Shown here piece after piece: positions 17,404 through 27,100 of a stretch of 38,551 nt of DNA. The DNA comes from Thiomonas sp. (GTDB lineage: Bacteria > Pseudomonadota > Gammaproteobacteria > Burkholderiales > Burkholderiaceae_C), in assembly GCA_027311065.1 (NCBI GenBank), contig DAICZP010000089.1, positions 1-38,551 on the forward strand, written 5' to 3'. Position numbers and translations under genes: made by a program. Positions within the stretch are counted from its first letter, which is position 1. Each line of letters opens with the position of its first letter. The notes below the pieces were generated by a model that saw only the letters and a list, made by a program, of their open reading frames with translations, was not told the DNA's origin and ran no database searches.

Positions 17404-17423
17404 ATGCTCATTCAAATGAGCAT
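17404..17423 (-). promoter_or_regulatory. Perfect 9-bp inverted repeat at the predicted transcription start
   Basis: ATGCTCATT (17404-17412) and AATGAGCAT (17415-17423) are exact inverted copies separated by CA. The repeat begins at about the predicted +1 of the promoter at 17432-17461, the usual position of a repressor operator. The binding protein is unknown. Confidence 0.6.
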
Positions 17424-17431
17424 CGCCCCCC

Positions 17432-17461
17432 ATTAGATACAGGGGAAAATAGGAGTGTCAA
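17432..17461 (-). promoter_or_regulatory. Near-consensus sigma-70 promoter of the ABC importer operon
   Basis: Reading leftward, a perfect -35 TTGACA (17461-17456) is followed after 18 bases by TCTAAT (17437-17432), five of six matches to the -10 consensus. Transcription would start near 17425, leaving a leader of about 80 bases that contains two perfect inverted repeats. It is the best-looking promoter in the window. Confidence 0.65.
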
Positions 17462-17541
17462 CAACTTGAAGGCGGATATCCCCGATTTCGCTGGTAATCC
17501 CTTATGCGGTCTGGAGCATCAGCGGTGGCGTGTCGACCTTT

Positions 17542-18048
17542 TCAAGGCTTGATGTACTGGAAGCCCGCCTTTTCGAGTTGCAGGATGCGCACGACACCCG
17601 CTGGAACGACGATCGCTTGCGGAACCAGCACCGGCATGTGCCCGAGTTTCCTGGCCATGCCGATCATCGTGGTGTGACAGGCATCGAACTCCACGCCCTC
17701 CCCATCCTGCGCAGCGATGCGCTTGGCGACGGCGCTGTTCGCGAGCAGCATGAGCAGTCCGGGGCCGTACGCCACGACGACGATATGGGCGTTTTCCTGA
17801 CCGAAATAGTTCAGCAGGTTCTGCGCGTTGTTCAGCGCCAGGCTCCACTTGTTGGGATCGTCGCCGCTGACCTGCAGTACGACGTTGTGGCGTGCGAAGG
17901 GAACGCTGTGCGTGAACGTCGGCTTGTCGAAATCGAAAGGCGCAACAGTTGCCGGCTGTGCCGCAGATGCGGCGGATGCCGTCAGTATGACGACACTGGC
18001 GCCAAAAAGCATGGCTCGCGCGCTGCGCGACACATTGTGGAATTGCAT
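17542..18048 (-). CDS. Exported DsrE-like sulfur-relay family protein
   Basis: A 168-residue protein started at the ATG at 18048, which follows a strong GAGGAGG. Residues 1-29 form a signal peptide (cleavage near SAA-QP). The mature part resembles DsrE/DsrF/TusD-like proteins: NVVLQVSGDDPNKWSLALNNAQNL, then IVVVAYGPGLLMLL and a conserved-type cysteine at 124 in FDACHTTMIG. Cytoplasmic members of this family carry sulfur as cysteine persulfide; exported single-domain members are common but mostly uncharacterised. It lies 97 bases downstream of a gene for an exported rhodanese on the same strand, so the two may hand sulfur to each other in the periplasm. That partnership is inferred from position and family only. 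Confidence 0.82.
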   Translation of the reverse strand: MQFHNVSRSARAMLFGASVVILTASAASAAQPATVAPFDFDKPTFTHSVPFARHNVVLQVSGDDPNKWSLALNNAQNLLNYFGQENAHIVVVAYGPGLLMLLANSAVAKRIAAQDGEGVEFDACHTTMIGMARKLGHMPVLVPQAIVVPAGVVRILQLEKAGFQYIKP

Positions 18049-18095
18049 GATGCCTCCTCGTGGGGTTTTCAGCCCCGTGTGATGTCGCATGAACC

Positions 18096-18119
18096 GCCGT
18101 GGTCGTGGGCGACCACGGC
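18096..18119 (-). promoter_or_regulatory. Perfect 10-bp stem-loop between rhodanese and DsrE-like genes
   Basis: GCCGTGGTCG (18096-18105) and CGACCACGGC (18110-18119) pair exactly around a 4-base loop, 26 bases past the rhodanese stop. There is no U-tract on the leftward strand. It may act as a processing or stability element inside a dicistronic message, or as an imperfect terminator. Confidence 0.5.
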
Positions 18120-18145
18120 AGCAGGCGCGTCGGTGACGCGGTGTG

Positions 18146-19135
18146 TCAGAGCGCGTGGATGGGCAGGTTGCGCTGCTCCCATTCGTTCATGCCGCCCGGA
18201 AACTCGCGCAACCCTTTGACGCCGACAATGCGCGTGAGGGCAAACCACGCTCCAGCCGCGTATTGCCCGGTGTTGCAGTAAATGATGCCGCGATGCGGAA
18301 TGGTCAGGTGGGCGAGTGCGAACACCACCCTGTACTGCGCCGGTGGCAGGAAATGCCAGGCGCCGTCGGCATCTTCCCGATACATCAATTCGGCGGGAAG
18401 GGGGCGGGCGTCGGCGAGACGTCCCTCCTTCGGGACGACCGGGGTGTGGCTCAAGCCAGCGAACTGCGCCATTGGACGGGCATCGAACAGTGGCTTGTGC
18501 GCCTTTTGCGCGGCTGCGACCTGAGCGACGTCCGCCAGGAGGTCGGCGCGCGGCGGTTTTGCCATCCAGTGTCCTGTCGTCATTGGCGCGATCGCATCGT
18601 TGTCCACCGGATAGCCCGCAGCGAGCCAGGCGTGGGTGCCACCATCCAGGATCGCGATCTCCCGGGCCGGCATCCCGAACACCTCGAGCTCCCAGGCCAG
18701 AAATGACGCTTCCTGGAGCGAGGTTGCGTCATCACCCGTCGGTGCAAGCACGACCGGCTTGCCGTCCTCAAGTTGCGACGCACGCATGACGTCCTGGAAC
18801 TCATCGGCAGTTGGCAGCAGGAAATCGATGGACTTGCCGTCGATATCACGCTTTTCCCGGAGTGCCCAGAAATTGACCGACAAGGCGTCCGGAATGTATC
18901 CCCCGACTTGCTCGACGACCTTCTTTCCATTGACTGTGGCGTATTTCGGATCCGCCGTCAGGCTGTTCGGATCATCACGGATATCGACAATCTGGACCTC
19001 CTTCGCATGGTCATGCAGCCATTGGACGGTCACGAGAGGGCCGGGAAGACCCCCGGCATGGGCCAGACCAGCCAGGACGAGCGCGAGCGCCCCGGCGGCT
19101 CCGCGCAGCGTTGTGGCTTCGCGCTTGTTCATCAT
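18146..19135 (-). CDS. Exported two-domain rhodanese (probable thiosulfate/3-mercaptopyruvate sulfurtransferase)
   Basis: A 329-residue protein started at the ATG at 19135 (ATGATG, so 19132 is also possible) behind GAGGAG. A signal peptide covers residues 1-27 (ending LAHA). Two rhodanese domains follow. The first (about 33-175) has IVDIRDD and ILDGGTHAWLAAGYP but its active loop reads LAPTGDDATS with no cysteine, so it is inactive. The second (about 195-326) has LFDARPMAQFAG, the active-site loop YCNTGQYA with Cys287, and FPGGMNEWEQRNLPI. This inactive-plus-active layout is normal for SseA/TST enzymes, which transfer sulfane sulfur to cyanide or thiols. Secretion suggests a periplasmic sulfur role. 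The gene lies 98 bases after rodA with its own possible promoter. Confidence 0.88.
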   Translation of the reverse strand: MMNKREATTLRGAAGALALVLAGLAHAGGLPGPLVTVQWLHDHAKEVQIVDIRDDPNSLTADPKYATVNGKKVVEQVGGYIPDALSVNFWALREKRDIDGKSIDFLLPTADEFQDVMRASQLEDGKPVVLAPTGDDATSLQEASFLAWELEVFGMPAREIAILDGGTHAWLAAGYPVDNDAIAPMTTGHWMAKPPRADLLADVAQVAAAQKAHKPLFDARPMAQFAGLSHTPVVPKEGRLADARPLPAELMYREDADGAWHFLPPAQYRVVFALAHLTIPHRGIIYCNTGQYAAGAWFALTRIVGVKGLREFPGGMNEWEQRNLPIHAL

Positions 19136-19179
19136 GCTTTCTCCTCGAGGTGAAGGGTCCGATTTTCCAAAATCAAGAC

Positions 19180-19212
19180 AACAATTCAAACGAATTGTTT
19201 TGCTTAAGTCAA
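19180..19212 (-). promoter_or_regulatory. Possible promoter of the rhodanese gene with overlapping inverted repeat
   Basis: Reading leftward, TTGACT (19212-19207) and TTGAAT (19189-19184) are 17 bases apart; the first is a good -35, the second a weak -10. An exact inverted repeat, AACAATTC (19180-19187) with GAATTGTT (19192-19199) and a 4-base spacer, covers the -10. This is where a repressor would bind. The half-sites ATTC/GAAT recall those I remember for persulfide-sensing ArsR-type repressors, but those sites have a longer spacer. Confidence 0.4.
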
Positions 19213-19233
19213 TCGAAAAGTCAGCTTGATTCT

Positions 19234-20349
19234 TCAGCTTTGAACCAGCCGGCGCGATTTGGCGATCGACAACAAAATGCCGGTGCCCAGCGTCAGGGTG
19301 ACCAGCGCAGTTCCACCGTAGCTGACAAAGGGAAGGGGTACGCCGACCACCGGAAGAATTCCGGACACCATTCCCATGTTCACAAACGCGTAGGTGAAAA
19401 AGATCATGGTGATCGACCCCGCCAGCAGCCGCGAAAACAGCGTCGGCGCTGCGGAAGCGATCATGAGGCCGCGGACAATGAAAAACGAATAGGCGCCAAG
19501 CAGTGCCAGATTCCCGGCCAGGCCCCACTCTTCGGCCAGCACCGCGAACACAAAATCGGTATGCGATTCCGGCACGAAGTTCAGGTGCGCCTGCGTGCCC
19601 TGCATATAACCCTGCCCCCAGACGCCGCCTGATCCGATCGCGATCATGGACTGGATGATGTTGAATCCCGTGCCGAGAGGGTCGGATTGCGGATCGAGCA
19701 GCATCAACACGCGCTGGCGCTGGTACGCGTGCATGAAATGCCATAGCACGGGCGCTGCGGCAGCTGCCAGCAGGGCAAGCAGTCCCAGCACACGCCACGA
19801 CAGGCCCGCAAAAAAGATGACGAAAAACCCGGTCGACAGCACCAGCATGGCGGTGCCGAGGTCGGGTTCCTTCATGATCAGGCCGACGGGAACAGCCAGC
19901 AGCAGCGCGGCGATGCCGAAATCGCGCAATCGGATCAGACCCTCGCGCCTTTGAAAATACCAGGCGAGCATCAGCGGCATCGCGATTTTCATCACCTCCG
20001 AGGGCTGGATCACGACACCAACATTCAGCCAGCGCCGCGCCCCCTTGCGCACCAGGCCGAACATCGCAGTGGCGACCAGCAGTGCGACCCCGAAGCTGTA
20101 GAGTGGCACCGCGACCTGCATGAGGCGCTGCGGCGGCACCTGGGCGACGATGAACAGGACCAGGACGGCAGCGCCAAGATTCCGCAGTTGATCGCCAAAA
20201 CTCACTTGCTGACCCTGCAGTGCCGAAAACAACACCACGCAGCCGATGCCCATCAGCACCATCAGCCCGCCGAGCAACGGCAGGTCGAATCCCTGGACAT
20301 AGGGGAGCAGGCGACGCAGCAGAGGCCGGCGGCCGATGATGGCATTCAC
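19234..20349 (-). CDS. rodA: SEDS peptidoglycan glycosyltransferase RodA
   Basis: A 371-residue inner-membrane protein with about ten helices. It polymerises lipid II into glycan strands in the elongasome, together with PBP2. SEDS features seen are KGARRWLNVGVVIQPSEVMKI, the catalytic-type aspartate in KEPDLGTAMLV, the loop NFVPESHTDFVFAVLAEEWG and the C-terminal GVPLPFVSYGGTALVT. Length is normal. The start codon overlaps the mrdA stop by 4 bases (ATGA), so the two proteins are probably made in step. It is the last gene of the mreBCD-mrdA-rodA unit. Confidence 0.97.
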   Translation of the reverse strand: MNAIIGRRPLLRRLLPYVQGFDLPLLGGLMVLMGIGCVVLFSALQGQQVSFGDQLRNLGAAVLVLFIVAQVPPQRLMQVAVPLYSFGVALLVATAMFGLVRKGARRWLNVGVVIQPSEVMKIAMPLMLAWYFQRREGLIRLRDFGIAALLLAVPVGLIMKEPDLGTAMLVLSTGFFVIFFAGLSWRVLGLLALLAAAAAPVLWHFMHAYQRQRVLMLLDPQSDPLGTGFNIIQSMIAIGSGGVWGQGYMQGTQAHLNFVPESHTDFVFAVLAEEWGLAGNLALLGAYSFFIVRGLMIASAAPTLFSRLLAGSITMIFFTYAFVNMGMVSGILPVVGVPLPFVSYGGTALVTLTLGTGILLSIAKSRRLVQS

Positions 20350-22535
20350 AAGCGTTCTCCTTCTTCAGGCAGCGCGTTGTCATGCCGGGCCCCGAAGCGC
20401 GTGAACAGCGCGCTGGTTCCGCATTGCGCGCGCAGGACGCCGCCGTGGCCGGACGCAACCCCGGGAGCGCAGTCCGCCACCGGCTGCGGCCAGGGCTGGG
20501 CTGGGGAAGCCGCCGGCGTCGGGCTGGACGCGTCCGAGGCCGCCACCGCAGGCGTCGATGCCGGGGGCACCGCCACGGCAGTGGCCCCAGGCACCGGAGG
20601 AACGCCGCTGACACCGCTGGCGAACTCGAACCGTGCCGGCTGGGGTTTGACGCCGGAGATTTTTTCGATCACGTCGTCGCTGGGATAGTGCCCCAGCAGC
20701 ACATAGTCGAGAAGTTTGCGCGCAATGGGGGCCGCGGCAGCGGCGCCAAACCCGGCATGCTCGACGATCAGCGCCACGCACGCACGCGGCTGATCCGCCG
20801 GCGCATAGACCGTGTACAGCGCATGGTCACGGAGCTTGGCCGCGACATCGGCAGCCCGGTATTTCTGATTTTGTGCCACCGTGAACACCTGCGCCGTCCC
20901 GGTCTTGCCGGCGCTGGTATAGGCTGCATCATGGAATACGCCATAGCCCGTGCCCTCGGGGTCTGCATTCACCGAGACCATGCCGTCGTGGATGACCTGC
21001 CAGGCGGTCATGTCCAGCTGCAGCCGTTCCGCAACCTCGATCGTGGTGGGCTCGAAGCGGCGGCTTTGCATGTTCTCCACCATGCGCACCACGCGTGGTT
21101 TGTAGCGTGTGCCGCGGTTGGCCATGGTCGCCAAGGCGTTGGCAATCTGGATGGGCGTGAAGCTGTTGTATCCCTGGCCGATCCCCAGGCTGATGGTCTC
21201 GCCTTGATACCAGCGTTGCTGCGCTGGCTGCCGGTAGGCGCGGCGCTTCCAGGCCTTTGAAGGCAGGATGCCGCGTGCCTCGTCGGGGAGGTCGATACCG
21301 CTGATGGCGCCAAAGCCGAATTTGCGTGTGAAATCGTGCATCCCGTCGACGCCCCAGTCGTTCGCCACCATATAAAAGTAGGTGTCGCAGGACACTTGAA
21401 TCGCACGGTGCATATCGACGCGGCCATGCCCTTGCGGAATGTCGTCGCGAAAGCGGTGACTGCCAAGAATAAAGTAGCCGGGGTCGTTCAATGTGTAGTT
21501 CGGGGTGCGCACGCCGCGGGTCAGTGCGCCCAGGCCGAGGTAGGGCTTGTAGGTCGAGCCTGGTGGATAGGTGCCGCGCAGCACGCGGTTGAGCAGTGGC
21601 CGGAGCGGGTTGGTATTGAGCGCATTCCAGTTGTCGGGATCGATGCCTTCGACAAAGAGATTGGCATCGTATGTGGGCAGAGAGACACAGGCCAGTACCT
21701 CGCCGTTGCGGGGATCCATGACCACGCAGGCACCGGTGCGATCACCGTACAAATCCTCGGCAAGTTTCTGCAAGCGTGCATCGACCGACAGCACCAGGGA
21801 ACTGCCAGGAATCGCCGGGAAACTGCGTAGTTTGCGCACGGGCTTGCCGGCCGCATTGACCTCGACCTCATCGAATCCGGTGGTGCCGTGCAACTGCGCC
21901 TCGTAGGCCAGCTCCACGCCGGTCTTGCCGATGTGGCTGGTGCCGCGGTAGTTGTTCACGTCGTCGCCAGCGGCGATGACCTGTTGCTCCCTGGGGCCGA
22001 TGCGTCCGACATAGCCGACTGCGTGCGCCCCCAGCGCGCCGAGCGGATAGTTGCGGAACAGGCGTGCGCGTACGTCGACGCCGGGGAAGCGAAAGCGCTG
22101 GGCGACAAAGCGCGCGACTTCGGCGTCGGTCAGTTTGTTGCGGATCGGCACGGCCTCGAATGGATGGCTTTGGGCCAGCAGCGCGCGGAACCGGCGTTCT
22201 GCCGAGGGCGGGATCGGCAGCATGGCGCGCAACGCCGTGATGGTCGCATCAACGCCCACGGTCTTGCTCGGGGTGATCTCCAGCGTGTAAGCGGCGTAAT
22301 TGTTGGCCAGCACGATGCCATTGCGATCGAGAATCAGCCCCCGCGACGGCACCTGGGGAACGATGGCAATGCGGTTGTCTCGCGCCTGAAGCGAGTATTG
22401 GCGATGGCGCAGCACCTGCAGCCACAGCCAGCGTCCCACCAGCAACGCGAACGCCAGCGCGACCGTCACCAGCGCGACCAGCAGGCGGCGATGAAAACGC
22501 TGCAGCTCCCGCTCGACGTTCCTCAGCTCGGACAT
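20346..22535 (-). CDS. mrdA: Penicillin-binding protein 2 (elongasome transpeptidase) with long C-terminal tail
   Basis: A 729-residue protein started at the ATG at 22535, 4 bases after mreD. A membrane anchor (about 18-42) precedes the dimerisation domain and the transpeptidase. Active-site motifs are STYK at 327-330 (nucleophile Ser327), SCD at 382-384 and KTG at 544-546. Peptide cross-linking during cell elongation is its job, in complex with RodA. The catalytic domain ends near residue 625 at the usual family length, but about 100 further residues follow, rich in Pro, Ala and Val, with two cysteines. The tail is coded right up to the overlap with rodA. Many beta-proteobacterial PBP2s have some tail; this one seems long. 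Confidence 0.96.
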   Translation of the reverse strand: MSELRNVERELQRFHRRLLVALVTVALAFALLVGRWLWLQVLRHRQYSLQARDNRIAIVPQVPSRGLILDRNGIVLANNYAAYTLEITPSKTVGVDATITALRAMLPIPPSAERRFRALLAQSHPFEAVPIRNKLTDAEVARFVAQRFRFPGVDVRARLFRNYPLGALGAHAVGYVGRIGPREQQVIAAGDDVNNYRGTSHIGKTGVELAYEAQLHGTTGFDEVEVNAAGKPVRKLRSFPAIPGSSLVLSVDARLQKLAEDLYGDRTGACVVMDPRNGEVLACVSLPTYDANLFVEGIDPDNWNALNTNPLRPLLNRVLRGTYPPGSTYKPYLGLGALTRGVRTPNYTLNDPGYFILGSHRFRDDIPQGHGRVDMHRAIQVSCDTYFYMVANDWGVDGMHDFTRKFGFGAISGIDLPDEARGILPSKAWKRRAYRQPAQQRWYQGETISLGIGQGYNSFTPIQIANALATMANRGTRYKPRVVRMVENMQSRRFEPTTIEVAERLQLDMTAWQVIHDGMVSVNADPEGTGYGVFHDAAYTSAGKTGTAQVFTVAQNQKYRAADVAAKLRDHALYTVYAPADQPRACVALIVEHAGFGAAAAAPIARKLLDYVLLGHYPSDDVIEKISGVKPQPARFEFASGVSGVPPVPGATAVAVPPASTPAVAASDASSPTPAASPAQPWPQPVADCAPGVASGHGGVLRAQCGTSALFTRFGARHDNALPEEGERL

Positions 22536-22539
22536 GGCG

Positions 22540-23100
22540 TCACAGCGGTCGGTTTTCGTCGCTGTCCGGGGCGCGTCGTTGCGGCGCCAGCAGCAGCCAG
22601 CTGAGCACCGGCCAGAGCGCCGCCTGCAGCAGCGGTGCGACCAGCACATCGAATCCCGGGAAGCTTCCCCCTGTGGCCATGCGCACGACAAATTGCAGCA
22701 ATTGCGCGGCGATGAACAGCGGTGCGATCTGCAGTGCCTGTTGTTTCAGTGAAAACCAAAGCAGGCGCCGGTGCAAAGCGACAGCGAGGAAGCCCAGTGC
22801 CGAGTACGCCAGCGCATGCTGGCCGAGCAAGGCGGCGTGCTGAACATCGACCGCGAGCCCCAGTGCGAAGCCGGTGCCGATCCCGACCCGCCTTGGCTGG
22901 TGCACGGCCCAGAAAACGAGCGCCATCGCCGTGGGGTCGGGGAGCCAAGGGTGCCGTCCCACCGGCATGAAGTCGAGCATCAGCGCTGCCGCCAGCGTGG
23001 CCCAGATGAACCACGGTCGCGCCGCCAGCAGCAGCACCTCCCCACGCAGCGGCGTGTCACCCGCGTCGAAGTAGGTATGGCGGCCTGCGCCTGTCTTCAT
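22540..23100 (-). CDS. mreD: Rod shape-determining membrane protein MreD
   Basis: A 186-residue inner-membrane protein with about five to six helices (for example WFIWATLAAALMLDFMP and PLFIAAQLLQFVVRMA). MreD proteins are weakly conserved; the family segment LPDPTAMALVFWAVHQPRRVGIGTGF with the following GLAVDVQHAALLGQHAL is the most recognisable part. Position between mreC (9 bases away) and mrdA (4 bases away) settles the call. It is part of the MreBCD scaffold of the elongasome. Confidence 0.93.
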   Translation of the reverse strand: MKTGAGRHTYFDAGDTPLRGEVLLLAARPWFIWATLAAALMLDFMPVGRHPWLPDPTAMALVFWAVHQPRRVGIGTGFALGLAVDVQHAALLGQHALAYSALGFLAVALHRRLLWFSLKQQALQIAPLFIAAQLLQFVVRMATGGSFPGFDVLVAPLLQAALWPVLSWLLLAPQRRAPDSDENRPL

Positions 23101-23109
23101 CGCGCGTCC

Positions 23110-24018
23110 TCAGCGTTTCGCACGACGGTGGCGTGGAGACGGCGCGGTTGGAGGCTGCACCAGCGCGGCACTGGGCGCAAGGACCAGGACATGGCGCCCA
23201 CTATCGACCGTGGCGACCGGCGCGCACGCAACCCGGGCAAAGGCACTGTCGGGGGGGCGTTGCACGCTGGCGACTTTCGCCACGATCAACCCGCGGGGAT
23301 AAATCCCGTCGAGTCCACTGGTGACCAGCAGGTCGCCAGGGCGCAAGTCGACATTGGCCGCCTGCCACAGCAGATCGAGGTTGCTCGTCGGCGAGCCGGC
23401 GCTACCCACCAGGACGCCACGGCGACCGTCGCGCTCCACTTCGACCGGTACGGCAGATTCGCGGTCGGTGATCAGGCGCACCGAGGCGGTGAGCGGGGCG
23501 ACCGCCGTGACCTGTCCGAGCAGTCCATGGCGATCCATTACCGGCGAGCCCACCACAATTCCCGCCAATGCTCCTTTGTCAATGAACAAGGTTCTCGAGT
23601 ACGCGTCGCGCGCCTCGGACACCACCTCGGCGGCAGTGCTCTGCACAGGGGCGGCTTGTCTGAGCTGCAACAATTCCCGCAGGTGTGCATTTTCCGCAGC
23701 CTCTTCGCGCGCGCGCTGCGCCTCAAGCACCAGGGCCACGTTCTGCGCCCGTTGCGCTCGCAGCGCACGCTGCACGTCTTCCAGGGACGCGAAATGCTCA
23801 CTGACCGCGCTCCAGGCGCGCCCGGGCGCGCGCGCGGCCTCCACCGCCGGCGCGATCGCGAGGCCGATGGCGCCGCGCACGGGGGCCGCCACGTGCCAGC
23901 GCACGTCCATGGCCATCAGCAGCAACGACAACGCGCCGTAGAAACCGAGACGCGTGAGTGCGGACGGTCCCTGCCGAAAAAATGGTGGCGGGCTGCGTTC
24001 CAGGGTGTTGAATGCCAT
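23110..24018 (-). CDS. mreC: Rod shape-determining protein MreC
   Basis: A 302-residue protein with one N-terminal membrane helix (about 22-40), a coiled coil (about 75-118, rich in Ala, Arg, Glu and Leu) and the periplasmic two-lobed beta domain. Family segments include YSRTLFIDKGALAGIVVGSPV, GLLGQVTAVAPLTASVRLITD, DLRPGDLLVTSGLDGIYPRG and VAKVASVQR. MreC bridges MreB, MreD and PBP2 in the periplasm. The last 15 residues are Pro/Arg-rich (PTAPSPRHRRAKR). The gene lies 44 bases after mreB. Confidence 0.95.
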   Translation of the reverse strand: MAFNTLERSPPPFFRQGPSALTRLGFYGALSLLLMAMDVRWHVAAPVRGAIGLAIAPAVEAARAPGRAWSAVSEHFASLEDVQRALRAQRAQNVALVLEAQRAREEAAENAHLRELLQLRQAAPVQSTAAEVVSEARDAYSRTLFIDKGALAGIVVGSPVMDRHGLLGQVTAVAPLTASVRLITDRESAVPVEVERDGRRGVLVGSAGSPTSNLDLLWQAANVDLRPGDLLVTSGLDGIYPRGLIVAKVASVQRPPDSAFARVACAPVATVDSGRHVLVLAPSAALVQPPTAPSPRHRRAKR

Positions 24019-24062
24019 CCGCGTGCGACCTCATTGCAGCGGCGCGCAGAGCGCCGCATGCA

Positions 24063-25286
<1,224 letters not shown>

Positions 25287-25291
25287 TCACC

Positions 25292-25591
25292 ATGTTCTTG
25301 CAATCCAGCGATATCGATCGCATCGCCAGCCTTGCCCGGCTGCGCCTGAGCGAGGCCGAGCAGGCCTCGATGCTGGTGCAGATCAACGAATTCTTTGACA
25401 TTGTCGAGCGCATGCGCGCCGTCGACACCACGGGAGTCACGCCGTTGGCGCATCCGCTGTCGGCGGTGCAGGAGCTCCCGCTGCGCCTGCGTGACGACGT
25501 GGCGATCCAACCGGGTATCCGGGACTGTGCGCTGGCCAACGCCCCCGCGTCGCAGGACGGGCTGTTCATTGTGCCGAGGGTCGTCGAATGA
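25292..25591 (+). CDS. gatC: Aspartyl/glutamyl-tRNA amidotransferase subunit C
   Basis: A 99-residue protein, normal for GatC. It wraps around GatA and GatB and stabilises the amidotransferase that turns Glu-tRNA(Gln) or Asp-tRNA(Asn) into the correct amide form. Family features are [17 protein letters not shown] at the start, the following helix with [16 protein letters not shown], and [19 protein letters not shown]. No strong ribosome binding site precedes the ATG at 25292. The stop overlaps the gatA start (ATGA). Confidence 0.96.
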   Translation: MFLQSSDIDRIASLARLRLSEAEQASMLVQINEFFDIVERMRAVDTTGVTPLAHPLSAVQELPLRLRDDVAIQPGIRDCALANAPASQDGLFIVPRVVE

Positions 25592-27087
25592 ACCTCCCAG
25601 CGGATCCGACAGCGCTCGACCTGCGCGCCCAGGCCGAGGCTCTGCGAACCGGCGCGCTGTCGAGTGTCGAACTCGTCCAGGCGCATCTGGAGCGTATCAA
25701 CGCGCACGCTGACCTCGGGGCATTCCTGCACGTCGCGACCGACACCGCGCTCGGCGGCGCGCGTGCCGCCGACGCCGCGCGTGCCGCTGGCGACGCGCGT
25801 GCGTTGCTGGGGGTGCCGGTGGCACACAAGGATGTATTCGTGACCGTTGGCATGCCTTCCACTGCCGGCTCGAACATGCTGTCTGGATACATGAGCCCGT
25901 TTGATGCCACGGTCGTGCGGCGACTCGGTGACGCCGGGATGGTCACGCTCGGCAAGACCAATATGGACGAGTTCGCGATGGGCTCGTCGAACGAGAACTC
26001 TGCGTTCGGCCCCGTGTCAAACCCGTGGGATCGCGCCGCGATTCCAGGCGGCTCCTCCGGGGGATCGGCGGCTGCCGTGGCTGCACGGCTCGTTCCGGCC
26101 GCGACCGGGACCGACACCGGAGGATCCATCCGGCAACCCGCCGCGATGTGCGGCGTCACCGGTATCAAGCCGACCTACGGTCTGTGCTCGCGGCTGGGCA
26201 TGATTGCCTACGCCTCTAGCCTCGATCAGGCCGGGCCCATCGCGCGCACCGCCTGGGACTGCGCGATGCTACTCGAGGCCATGGCCGGTTTCGATCCCGA
26301 AGATTCCACCAGCGTCAACGTCCCGGCGCCAAAGCTGCTGGGGGCGTTGGACGCCCCGCTGGCGGGTGGCACTGGGGCGCGGCCCTTGCGCGGGTTGCGT
26401 ATCGGCCTTCCCCGGGAATGGTTCGCCGACGGACTGGCCGACGATGTCGCCGAGGCGGTGCGCGAAGCACTGGCCGACCTGACCAGGCTGGGAGCCGAAC
26501 TGGTCGAGGTGAGCCTGCCGCGCACCGAACTGGCGATTCCTGCCTACTACATCGTCGCGCCGGCTGAGGCGTCGAGCAACCTTTCGCGCTTCGATGGTGT
26601 GCGCTATGGACATCGTGCCGCGCATGCGCAGGATTTGGCGTCGCTGTATGCCAATTCGCGCGCCGAAGGCTTTGGGCCTGAGGTGAAGCGCCGGATTCTC
26701 ATCGGCACCTACGTGTTATCGCATGGTTATTACGACGCCTACTACTTGCAGGCGCAGAGAATAAGGCGCCTGATTGCTGACGATTTCTCCGCCGCGTTCG
26801 CGCAGTGCGACCTCATCGCTGGCCCCGTGGCGCCCACCGCGGCCTGGGACCTTGGCGCCAAGGTCGATCCGCTGGCCAACTATCTGGCAGACATCTACAC
26901 CCTGCCGGCGAGTCTCGCGGGTCTGCCGGGCATGAGCGTCCCGGTGGGGTTCGGGCGTGACGCCAACACGCACCGCCCGGTCGGCCTGCAACTCGTGGGT
27001 CCGCACTTCGGCGAAGCACGACTGCTGCACGCCGCGCACCAGTTCCAGCGCGCCACCGACTGGCACCTGCGCGCTCCGCAATCCTGA
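25588..27087 (+). CDS. gatA: Aspartyl/glutamyl-tRNA amidotransferase subunit A
   Basis: A 499-residue amidase that frees ammonia from glutamine for transamidation on GatB. The amidase-signature triad is visible: Lys81 in VAHKDVF, cis-Ser156 in [12 protein letters not shown] and the nucleophile Ser180 in [17 protein letters not shown]. Further typical blocks are [19 protein letters not shown] and the C-terminal [21 protein letters not shown]. Length is normal. The start overlaps gatC by 4 bases; the stop is 13 bases before gatB. Confidence 0.98.
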   Translation: MNLPADPTALDLRAQAEALRTGALSSVELVQAHLERINAHADLGAFLHVATDTALGGARAADAARAAGDARALLGVPVAHKDVFVTVGMPSTAGSNMLSGYMSPFDATVVRRLGDAGMVTLGKTNMDEFAMGSSNENSAFGPVSNPWDRAAIPGGSSGGSAAAVAARLVPAATGTDTGGSIRQPAAMCGVTGIKPTYGLCSRLGMIAYASSLDQAGPIARTAWDCAMLLEAMAGFDPEDSTSVNVPAPKLLGALDAPLAGGTGARPLRGLRIGLPREWFADGLADDVAEAVREALADLTRLGAELVEVSLPRTELAIPAYYIVAPAEASSNLSRFDGVRYGHRAAHAQDLASLYANSRAEGFGPEVKRRILIGTYVLSHGYYDAYYLQAQRIRRLIADDFSAAFAQCDLIAGPVAPTAAWDLGAKVDPLANYLADIYTLPASLAGLPGMSVPVGFGRDANTHRPVGLQLVGPHFGEARLLHAAHQFQRATDWHLRAPQS

Positions 27088-27100
27088 CTCCTCACGCACC

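Noticed and set aside
18146-20614. An 822-residue leftward open frame that appears to join a long Arg-rich N-terminal part to the rhodanese.
   Set aside because: The upstream part is the shadow of rodA and mrdA in another frame; a signal peptide and strong ribosome binding site mark the true rhodanese start at 19135.
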